DNA of 64,000 nucleotides from Euclidia mi (lineage: Eukaryota; Arthropoda; Insecta; Lepidoptera; Erebidae): the NCBI GenBank assembly GCA_944739405.2, contig OX123182.2:23013326-23077325 (forward strand), read 5' to 3'. Shown here one piece after another: positions 47,361 through 55,785 of the stretch. Both the position numbers and the translations under genes were made by a program. The notes under the pieces are model-generated. The model saw only the letters and a list, made by a program, of their open reading frames with translations, was not told where the DNA came from and searched no databases. The first letter of the stretch is position 1; every line of letters starts with the position of its first letter.

Positions 47361-48589
47361 CAGTCTTACGTTTACGTTTCGGACAGCTACTGCTGAAATG
47401 TCCTGGTTCCCTGCAGCTATAACATTTTGGGCCAAATCTTCGCTCTGTTCGTTGCATTTCTGCGGCCACAATTCGGACTCGGCCACCCTTGTTGTCTCGA
47501 CGGACAGCCTCTACTTCGAGAGCATGCGCTAAAGCGTCCTTAACGTTGTCATGGTGCTTCAGACGAACGGCAGACCTGACCTCATCGTCATAAATGCCAT
47601 CAATGAACGCCTGGAGACGCATGCTTTGGACTTGTGCCGGGGGTGCAGACTGGTAAGCTTTTCCTACCATTTTCTCTATTTCTAAAGACCACTGCTGCAA
47701 TGACTCGTTAGGGCGCTGACAGCGGTTACGCAACTGAGCACGGAATACAAATTCCAAATGCGCCTCTCCATACCTGGACTCTAGAGCCTCGATGAGCTGT
47801 TCATATGTGGCGTCCTTCCCCACAGACTGTAGCACTGATATTGCACCATCGCGTAAGGCCAGAGCGAGTGCAGTCTTGGCCTGCTCTCTGTTCCAACTGT
47901 TACTAGAAGAAGCGGCTTCAAACTGCATCCTGTACGCCTCCCAGGATGGGGTTGGTACCTCATTCCTCTTTCGATGGTTCGAAAGAAGGCACTTTAAAAT
48001 TACCAGCACCTGATGAGGTGACTGCGACTGAAGGGACGTTGGCTTTAATCCTCTTGAACTCCTCCTCTATGCGGCTGTGCATCTCATCCGATACTGATGC
48101 CATGCGGGACTGCACCTCTTCCGACACTGCCGCCTTGCAGGACTGTATCTCTTCCTCTATAGTAGCCATGCGAGATTGCACTTCACCGATACACATCTCC
48201 ATCTCGGTGATCTTACGAGCGTTCTCCGATATATAATGGCGAATCTCATTCTGGCTCTCCATCATCTCGCTAAGCTGAGATTGTAGCTGCTGCGAGTTTT
48301 GCTCGAGTTGCTGCGAGTTTTCGTCGAGTCGAGATTCGAGTCGCTGCGAGTTTTCGTCGAGTCGAGATTCGAGTCGCTGCGAGTTTTCCTGAAGCGACTG
48401 TTGGAATAGTGCAGCGAGGTCTTCCAGAGATAGCGGGTTAGCTGCGCTTGCGGACGTAAATACCCCTCCTTCGTAGCCACCTCCTTGCGAAGGAGCTTCC
48501 CTGCCCACAACTTCTGGATTAGAGTCGCCTTGTTCTTGAGGGGCAGCCCTCGCACGTGTCGTAGGCCCTTCCCTTGGCATGACTGGCAT
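47320..48589 (-). pseudogene. gypsy gag, one frameshift
   Basis: The likely start is the ATG at 48587-48589. The N-terminal third is a predicted coiled coil with 11-residue repeats (ENSQRLESRLD, about 48390-48290). The frame ends at 47960 just after KVPSFEPSKEE. The homologous continuation PSWEAYRMQFEAA is in another frame, so one indel near 47960-47990 breaks it. The rest has a capsid-like region and one CCHC knuckle, CYSCREPGHFSSSC (about 47415-47375). Gag would form the particle and bind the element RNA. The stop at 47320 overlaps pol, which is in the -1 frame. Confidence 0.88.
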
Positions 48590-48603
48590 CCTTAATCCTT
48601 CCA

Positions 48604-48621
48604 ATCCCACTTCTGACACCA
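48604..48621 (-). promoter_or_regulatory. primer binding site of the gypsy element
   Basis: On the minus strand TGGTGTCAGAAGTGGGAT starts two bases after the 5' LTR. The TGG start matches a tRNA CCA end. I cannot say which tRNA it matches. Confidence 0.7.
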
Positions 48622-48623
48622 AT

Positions 48624-49476
48624 TGTTACGGACGGGGTAACGGGATTGGAAGGAAACACCAAGTAGCACTGATGACACTTTATTCGCCTTCACACACGAC
48701 GCGCCGTTTAATTTCGACGCGGACAGCACCAACACAAGCGTCTTTTGCACTGCACTTTTCAATGCACTTCACTGCACTTTACTGCACTATACTTTCTCTT
48801 TCACTTTATTTTACTACTTCTTCTTTCTTCCTTTTCTTCTTCACTTTACCACTTTTCAACTTAAACTGGCGCTTAGCGCGTCTACACCGCCTTATATACC
48901 CCTAAGAATGTTCTAGATCTACTAATTTCGATTGTCTTTTCGTTATTCAATTGTTTTTCCATCTCCTGTCTCTTTTTAACCTTTCCATTCCTTCTTGAAG
49001 TTTCTAGAATTTTCTAATCTTTATTCGAAATATTTAAATTTGTGTTTCCATCTCCTGTCTCTTTTTAACCTTTCCATTCTTTCCTGAAGTTTCTAGAATT
49101 TTCTAATTTTTACTCGAAATATTTAAATAATCTTTTAAATATTTGCCAAATATTCATAAACATTTTCCAAATTTCATAAAAAACCATAATCCACATAACA
49201 GTTATGACTGGGATTTGAACCCACGCCTTCAGAACGTGAACGGAATGTGTTATCCGCACGGCCATCGCCTTGTTGTCAATGACTGGTGAATTTGGCGAAC
49301 ACTTGACAGAGTGTATACGTCATCGAACTAAAAACTCATTTCCAAATAATAAAATAGTCTTCAAACCTCTTTGCTAATAAATTATTGTGTTTGATGACCG
49401 GATAGTTTGTCGTGTAGACGTCAGAAGTCCTTAGCAACGGTAGTGATGACAGCTTGGCATGACACCGGCCGTCACA
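48624..49476 (-). repeat. 5' LTR of the gypsy element
   Basis: It is nearly identical to 42922-43773. Differences seen by eye are A/C, A/G, A/T, T/C and T/A substitutions and one extra A in a run near 49185. It would supply the promoter of the element. Confidence 0.93.
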
Positions 49477-49480
49477 ATAT

Positions 49481-49734
49481 ATTATTTTACATCTTACGTG
49501 AAACGGTTACGCGGTATGCCTGGTCGGGTTTGTGAGACCCGCGCGCACTTTAAACACGTCCTTTCGCTGTAGGAACGCATCCCGGACAGAGGCAGCGGGC
49601 GGAAAGCATTGAGTAGTTCGTAACGGCCTGCTACAGCTTGCGGTTGCGCTCAGAATTCTAAATTGAATAAAATACAACTGTTTTTCTGCCGTGGTGGGTC
49701 TGACAGACCCTACCAGGCATACCGCGGGTTTCAA
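49481..49734 (-). mobile_element. right-hand piece of the piggyBac with inverted terminal repeat
   Basis: After the gypsy target copy the piggyBac resumes. It holds one terminal-repeat copy at 49510-49540 and the inverted end copy at 49695-49726. It has no coding function. Confidence 0.8.
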
Positions 49735-50490
49735 TATGAGGTATGCAACCCTTGTCATGCTGTCAGCAAAGGATCGATGGACCAGAAACCCGACGCCACC
49801 TTGGGAAAGTTGGTCTCCTTCTCTGAAGTACAGAAGATGGCCCGACTCCAAGGTTATGGTGTCCTGTCCCGCTCTTCAGACTTCACACAAACCCTAAACG
49901 TCCCATCTTATGCACTTCAGTTCCTGTTCTCCAGCTGAAGAAGATGTTCATCGAGTTGCAGCGTCCGTCCGTTGTACGTAGCCAGGGTCAGCTTTCATAC
50001 GGATAACTTATCGTAACCTGGGGATTCTTCGCAGCCCCAACCCCGCCGTAACCATGACCGCCGCCGTGGTCAGGAACAGCGGAGCGACCGGGAACTAGTT
50101 CCCGGTCGCCGGGTTTATTGTGGCTTGCCATAATAGGTCTTGCCCATAATCACCACGCTGGGCATGCGTGTTGGCCATCGCAGGACGTAGATCCGCGCCT
50201 CGTTAGTCTCGTGGCATAAATGTGCGCGTGGGATTGGGAGGTCTCGGGTTCGATTCCCGGGTCGGGCAAAGTGTTATTGGTTTTTCCGTTAAGAAATTCT
50301 CAGTAGCAGCACGGAGTCTGGTAATGTGCCCGGTACGGCAATAGGCTCGCCCCCTATTACGTGGGACCTAAAACTGCCCGGCGAAATGTGGGTGTAATAT
50401 TACACCTCTGCCTACCCCTTCGGGGATACAGGCGTGAGTCTATAAATAAATAAAAAATAAAGATCCGCGCCACCGGTGACGCTGCTGCCC
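49734..50490 (-). pseudogene. RTE-type LINE, 5' part (endonuclease start), split by a SINE
   Basis: On the minus strand the frame readable from about 49960 gives NGRTLQLDEHLLQLENR, then SGHLLYFREGDQLSQGGVGF and FADSMTRVAYLIL. This is the start of the APE endonuclease whose continuation (LTKRYTLKV) lies at 40663. Upstream is a GC-rich leader with a 26-bp perfect palindrome at 50084-50109. The leader continues past the SINE (50200-50460) into 50472-50490. Confidence 0.82.
50200..50460 (+). mobile_element. tRNA-derived SINE with 11-bp target duplication
   Basis: AGATCCGCGCC lies at 50189-50199 and 50461-50471. The SINE starts directly with TCGTTAGTCTCGTGGC (A-box region), has a GGGTTCGATTCCCGGG B box at about 50249, then the common body and an A-rich TAAATAAATAAAAAATAA tail. 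It lacks the 140-bp head of the copies at 6105 and 32652. Confidence 0.95.
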
Positions 50491-51497
50491 GTCACTGGTC
50501 TTAATTTCTATTTTCTACATCATTTTGAATGGTTATACCGCCATTTGTCAGCCGCCAGAGCCTCTTCCTTTAGTCAGCAGGATGCGCCACGAGCAGGAGA
50601 GGTTGGCTTGGGGTACTTAGGTGGTATCTGTACCCCCTTGTATCCCCTGTATTTTGTGTACTTTTCTTCAATACGCTTTACTCAGTAAAGGTGCTTTAGA
50701 AACGTGTAATACCGTTTCACTTAATCACCAAGTAATTAAAAGAGAAGGTAATACGTCAGCTTATTGTGACCATACGAATGCTCAAAATTAAATTATTGAA
50801 CAGAATATGAATTTCATATTGGTCTGTCACCACTTCATTCCATTTAAATTGATACTCATATAAAATACGCGTCGTTGAAATTGCATGATATTGGTTACCG
50901 TACGTTTTGGACGATTTTGTTTGTATGAGCTCATAATTTAATAACTGATAATATTTGAAATATACTGCGTCATCAGTATTATGGCACAAGCTTAATTATA
51001 TTTGTAGTCGTTCTAGGGGTCTCGTTAAATAATTATTTTGGGTAAAGTACTTTAAGGTATACTACGGATATCGGGGTAAATGCTTTGTCAGTGTACCTCG
51101 GATAGTTTTCAACCAAATATTCTCTGATTTGAATTTGTGATGTGTCCCTATGGGTAGTGAGCACGTATAAAATGCAGCGACACTTGTGCATCAGCCAGGT
51201 ATACAATCAAGTCCGTCAATCCGAAAACGACACGGCAAATAAAAAAAAAAAATGTGTTTTTGTTATATACAATAACAGCTTTTTAATAAATGCATTAAAA
51301 AAAATAGATAAGATACTTTTCAATACGTCTGATTTCATTCCGTTGCGGGTGAAGTTTAAGGTGACTAACAATAATATACTAAGGCAATAATAGTATATAA
51401 TTATGGTCTTTGACAAGGGATGGCAAACTCGATAAGAAGCCCTTCACCAACCTGTCTGGCCAGCGTAGCATAGTTTTTTTATCTTATCTTTTTAAAA
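50491..51497. other. unassigned, with one repeat module
   Basis: At 50545-50645 (CCAGAGCCTCTTCC and GGAGAGGTTGGCTTGGGG) lies the module also seen at 34915-35010. The remainder is AT-rich and without recognisable features. Confidence 0.5.
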
Positions 51498-51670
51498 AGA
51501 CAACTCCCGCATTAGGACTAAATCCTGTGTCGTGGGGGACTTTACAAACATACAACTAACGGACACAATGAACACCCAGACTCGAAACAACTATTTGAGA
51601 ATTACACAAAGTTTTGCCTCGTGTGGGAATCGAACCCACAACATTCGGCGCAGTGTCAAGCGGCGAGTGT
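51498..51670 (-). mobile_element. tRNA-derived SINE, antisense, second copy
   Basis: This copy shares AGACAACTCCCGCATTAGGA with 601-620, the body with ACATACAACTAACGG, and a B box GGGTTCGATTCCC on the minus strand (about 51629). Unlike the copy at 601-815, it has no inverted second half of the 20-mer. Confidence 0.75.
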
Positions 51671-52053
51671 TGTGGTGTGTCCCGTCATGTCAGTAAGTAG
51701 GTTAAATCCTCTTGTGGACTAACAATGCTACTGTGACGGAAATTAGGTGAGGCCTATCTCCTACCAGTGGACTGCTAGAGGCTGTATGATAACTAACACT
51801 GATCTCTATTAATAATTATAATACGGAGTAAAAAGACCCTAGACGAAAATTAAAATCCCATATTATTCCAATCACTACGATATTTTTTTACCTCGGCACT
51901 TTATCCGGAATTACTGCTTCAGGAGATATTGAGGCTCAAAAGTCACAATGCATTTCTCCCCGCAATTTGTCCTATGCATGTCCTATGGACCCATGGATAG
52001 ATATCTCGAGCATTGCACGCGTGCTTTACATTACGACTTACAAACTTTTTTAA
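51671..52053. other. unassigned stretch
   Basis: A string at 51740-51780 (GAGGCCTATCTCCTACCAGT) may be a decayed RTE 3' end. Nothing else was recognised. Confidence 0.4.
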
Positions 52054-52165
52054 GCCTAAAAAAACCGGTCAAGTGCGAGTCGGACTCGCTCACCGAGGGT
52101 TCCGTACAAACCTGTAGGCATTTGAGTAAAAGTTCACCAGTCATAGTTATGGTATTTTTATCGGA
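52054..52165 (+). mobile_element. 5' end of a dispersed moth repeat
   Basis: AAAACCGGTCAAGTGCGAGT then CGGACTCGCTCACCGAGGG and TTCCGTAC is a familiar 5' end of a dispersed lepidopteran element. The matching 3' end (GGTACGGAACCCTAAAAA) lies at 55768-55785 in the same orientation. Confidence 0.6.
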
Positions 52166-52179
52166 AAATGAAAACCACT

Positions 52180-52380
52180 AAACACACAAACACACACACA
52201 CACAATGACGTACTGAAAAAGGGCCAAATTAAAAGTACCCATAACCGACGCGCATGCATGATGAGGTTAATGAATGTCGAGGAAGCGAAAGAAGTATGTT
52301 TGAACCGAAGCATGTGGCGTTCAATAGTCTCTGCCTACCCCAATGGGAGACAGGCGTGACGATATAGATAGATAGATAGA
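52180..52380 (+). pseudogene. 3' fragment of a LINE reverse transcriptase gene
   Basis: The frame up to 52359 ends NRRACMMRLMNVEEAKEVC and SAYPNGRQA, matching the C-terminus of the LINE at 28945-30720 (NRRACVKRVMSVEEAREVC, SAYPDGKKA). CA repeats precede it and GATA repeats follow (52361-52380). Confidence 0.8.
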
Positions 52381-52713
52381 GAATGAAAACCATGACATTA
52401 CAGTATAGAAAGCTGGAGGAGCATAAATTAAAGAAAAACGCCTCTTTGTCGTTTGTAATCAGTCATCCTTTATTTTATATTAACATATATCGTTTATTTT
52501 ATAATATAACTTAAATACCTATAGGTACTATACTTATTGATTTACAAAGTTTTAGGTGACTATTAGAAATCTGTAACAAAAATATTAATAAAGTATTTTA
52601 AATAATTATAGTATTTATTTACGATGAAAATAAAACTATTTCTAGTTGACTATTTGCACACAAAATAAAACAATAATTAATATTCTTAATAAAAAAAAAA
52701 ACAAAAATAAGTA
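52381..52713. other. AT-rich stretch, nothing seen
   Basis: No coding frame or repeat was recognised. Confidence 0.5.
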
Positions 52714-52980
52714 AGCGGCGATAGCCCAGTGGTGTACGTAGAGGACTGCCGAGACGATCATCTCGGGTTCGATCCCCAGGTACCCCGGGCACACATCACT
52801 GACTTTTCGGAGTGACATAATTATGTGGATGTTTAAAACGTTAATTATCGCTCGCTAAGTAATGTGCCCGGTATATGGCAATAGGCTCGCCCCCTATTAC
52901 ATTGGGACCGAAACATAACTGGCGAAGTGTGTCATACCCCTTCGGGGATAAAAAGGCGTGATGTATGTAAAGATGTGATA
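52714..52980 (+). mobile_element. tRNA-derived SINE, third head type
   Basis: The head GCGATAGCCCAGTGGTGTA (A box) and GGGTTCGATCCCC (B box, about 52767) is joined to the shared body GTGCCCGGTATATGGCAATA and the CCCCTTCGGGG tail. The head differs from those at 27907 and 50200. Confidence 0.82.
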
Positions 52981-53285
52981 CGTTATGTAAATTAAAAAAA
53001 AACATAAAAATGGAAATGAAAATTTTAAAGTATGGAATTCAGTATCAATTTTGAAGCAGACCTGTAAATGGTGACTGAAAAAGGTAGGAATAGTACCACA
53101 TTGAATATTGAAGTTCGAAAAAGTTATCTTTAGTTGTACTACTTCGTGTTGTGCTAGTGTTTATTATCGGAAACATGTTTATAGATGAAAAATATGTAGA
53201 AATTCCATTTTGGAGATTCATTCTAAAATCAATATTGAAGTCTACCACGACAATCAGACGACAACATGAATTATACCTATTGAGG
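52981..53285. other. unassigned stretch
   Basis: Short open frames at 53045-53248 and 53151-53342 face each other and have no recognisable domain. Confidence 0.4.
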
Positions 53286-53880
53286 CTACTGCCGTATATT
53301 GTTGTATTTATGCAACGCTACAGCTGGCCGTTCTTGTTCTGAGCAGTACATTTCAGATTTTTTAGGACGACCACTTTTGTTGTGTTTAGGACGGCCAACC
53401 TTTGAATCTAGAGTTTTTTTTACCAAGCTTACCTTATGATTGTATGTATTATTAAGAAATCCTTCGCACACAATTGGCAAACAAAAATCATAATGACCTG
53501 ATGATAAATTGCCTGAAAGAAGTAAACGCTTTATTGCATAATATCCTTCTCTGCCAAAATACACCCCTCAGAATACCCGTATTACGTTCATACACTTCGA
53601 ACCTCGCTGGATACAAACATCCTGCTGCCTTCACCTCAACAGTACTGCCATAGCTAGAGGATTGGAGCATCGAAGCTTTATACTCATGCCGTGAAGAGAA
53701 AAGATCTCTCCGGGCATCGCTTGTATATAAATGAAATTCGTCCAAGTTATTATAAATATAAACAAGTATTGTGGTCCTTACTATTTGTGTTTGTTCAAAA
53801 TTAGTGGTATTATAAATAGAGAACGCTAATGCATGAAATAAACAACTTCCATCGGGAGGCATAGGTATTATACTATGTTA
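53286..53880 (-). pseudogene. OTU-type cysteine peptidase gene, one frameshift
   Basis: The frame starts with ATG at 53862 and soon shows PPDGSCLFHALAFSIYN (about 53856-53806), the OTU motif with the catalytic Cys. After FEVYERNTGILR the frame is lost at a GGGG run (about 53562-53567) and continues in the next frame as YFGREGYYAIKRLLLSGN, then GHYDFC (about 53498-53481) with the candidate catalytic His. The tail holds two AT-hook-like GRPK motifs, VGRPK and SGRPKK (about 53405-53355), and ends at 53286. OTU enzymes usually remove ubiquitin, and copies are also carried by transposons. One extra G explains the break. Whether it was a host or transposon gene is open. Confidence 0.7.
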
Positions 53881-54109
53881 AATAGTATTTTCGTTGACAA
53901 TTAATGCAACTATAGCCATAATTATATTGTGATAGTATGCAAAGAGTATACAAATACTACGATAGTATGGTATACTGTCCACACCATGTCCACACTACGG
54001 TTATAAAAGAGCGCGTATGTCATAGTGACGTCTACATGACAACCTGGCTGGTCGTCAAACAGAATTATTAGCAAAAAAGGTTTTAAGACTATGTAATTAT
54101 TTGAAATCT
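53881..54109. other. upstream flank of the OTU frame
   Basis: On the minus strand a CTCTTTTATAACC string (about 54011-53999) could be a TATA-like element for the OTU frame. This is speculative. Confidence 0.2.
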
Positions 54110-54205
54110 CAATCTCAATCAGGCTATCGCAGTCCACTGCTGGACATAGGCCTCTCCCAACACGCACCACAGTACACGGTCCTCAGTCTTCCGCATCCTT
54201 TATCT
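54110..54205 (-). mobile_element. RTE 3'-end fragment, antisense
   Basis: CAGTCCACTGCTGGACATAG then GCCTCTCCCAAC and CGGTCCTCAGTCTTCCGC matches the 3' region of the RTE copy at 38155-38235. Confidence 0.75.
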
Positions 54206-55785
54206 GTGCGATAAGACGTTGCATCGTACCAAATTTCAAGATTTTTAGTTCACGGGTAGTACCCTGTAGGTTTTGATTTCCTTGCGAGAAGTCGCGAGTT
54301 TGAAAACATGATTATATTGCTCTTTCTTTTGATTGCGTAGACATAGAAGTTTGATTTTGTTACAGCGTAACGGTGTTATATACCTAAGTATTTGATATGA
54401 ATTTCATTTGAATACCTCTACGCGTTCAAGAGAAAGGGGTAGTAACTTTAAATTGATTAAAAATATTTTTATTATATGATGTAACTAAAAATTAACGGTT
54501 TTCGCAATTTTTCCTTTATATGTGATATAAAACGTTGCTTCGAACCAAATTTCATGATTTTGAGTCGAAGGGAAGTACCCTGTAGGTTTAGATTCCCTTG
54601 CGAGTAATCGCGAGTTTGAAAATATGATTATATTGCTCTTTCTTTTGATTGCGTAGACATAGAAGTTTGATTTTGTTACAGCCTAACGGTACACATATAC
54701 CTAAGTATTTGATATGAATTTCATTTTAATACCTCTACGCGTTCAAGAGAAAGGGGTAGTAACTTTAAATTGATTAAAAGTATTTTTTTATATGCTGTAA
54801 CTAAAAATTTACGGTTTTCGCAATTTTTCCTTTGTATGTGATAATAAGACGTTGCTTCGTACCAAATTTCAAGATTTTGAGTTCACGGGAAGTACCCTGT
54901 AGGTTTTGATTCACTTGCGAGTATTCGCGAGTTTGAAAATATGCTTATATTGCTCTTTCTTTTGATTGCGTTGACATAAAAGTTTGATTTTGTTGCAGCC
55001 TAACGGTGTTATATACTTGAGTATTTGATATGAATTTCAATTTAATACCTCCACGCGTTCAAGAGAAAGGGGTAGTAACTTAAAATTTATTAAAAATGTT
55101 TTTATTATATAATGTAACCAAAAATTGACGGTTTTCGCAATTTTTCCTTTATATGTGCTATAAGACGTTGTTTCGTACCAAATTTCAAGATTCTGAGTTC
55201 ACGGGAAGTACCCTGTAGGTTTTGATTCACTTGCGAGTAGTCGCGAGTTTGAAAATATGCTTATATTGCTCTTTCTTTTGATTGCGTTGACATAGAAGCT
55301 TAATTTTGTTGCAGCCTAACGTTGTTATAAAGTTGAGTATTTGATATGAATTTCAATTTAATACTTCCACGCGTTCAAGAGAAAGAGGTAGTAACTTTAA
55401 ATTTATTAAAAATATTTTTTTATATGCTGTAACAAAAAATTTACGGTTTTCGCAATTTTTCCTTTATATGTGATATAAGACGTTGCTTCGTACCAAATTT
55501 CAAGATTCTGAGTTCACGGGAAGTACTCTATAGGTTTTGATTCCAATGCGAGTTTGAAAATATGCTGCAATTTTCAGCATAATCACCTGTATCTTTTGAT
55601 TGCGTTAGATTAGAAGTTTGAATTTTTTACAGCTCTATGGAACCGTAGATTTGAGTATTTAGTATAAATTTCAGTTTGATACCTCCACGCATTCCTGAGA
55701 AAAAGGGTCTTGACAGACGGACGGACAACAAAGTGATCCTATAAGGGTTCCGTTTTTCCCTTTCGAGGTACGGAACCCTAAAAAT
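54206..55785 (+). repeat. five-unit tandem array of 316 bp, ending like a dispersed repeat
   Basis: The string GCWTCGWACCAAATTTC recurs at 54221, 54537, 54854, 55170 and 55485, so the spacing is 315-317 bp. Each unit also has GGAAGTACCCTGTAGG and CGTTCAAGAGAAAGGG. The last unit leads into GACAGACGGACGGACAAC, AAGTGATCCTATAAGGG and GGTACGGAACCCTAAAAA. This is the 3' end of the repeat whose 5' end is at 52054. Confidence 0.92.

Larger units (their letters stand above)
42922..49476 (-). mobile_element. Ty3/gypsy LTR retrotransposon, 6.55 kb
   Basis: Two LTRs (852 and 853 bp) enclose gag and pol on the minus strand. A 4-bp target duplication ATAT lies at 42918-42921 and 49477-49480. Domain order is gag with one zinc knuckle, protease, RT, RNase H and integrase, which defines Ty3/gypsy. 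No envelope gene is present. The internal damage (gag frameshift, pol deletion) means it cannot move on its own. It sits in the 5' flank of the piggyBac transposase gene. Confidence 0.95.
40663..49734 (-). mobile_element. piggyBac element, interrupted by a gypsy retrotransposon
   Basis: The left end is TTAA at 40663-40666 followed by CACTCGGTATGCCTGG. The right end reads inward CCCGCGGTATGCCTGG from 49728, next to TTGAAA where TTAA would be expected, so the second target copy is mutated. Further copies of the GCGGTATGCCTG block lie at 40697 and 49511. It carries a transposase pseudogene at 41007-42786. The gypsy element at 42922-49476 lies inside it, so the piggyBac itself is about 2.5 kb. 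Confidence 0.85.

Noticed and set aside
42922..49476. Endogenous retrovirus with an envelope gene
   Set aside because: Pol runs straight into the polypurine tract and LTR, and there is no room or frame for an envelope protein.
54206..55785. CRISPR-like array
   Set aside because: Units are 316 bp and nearly identical along their length, with no short repeat and unique spacer pattern. This is a eukaryotic tandem repeat.
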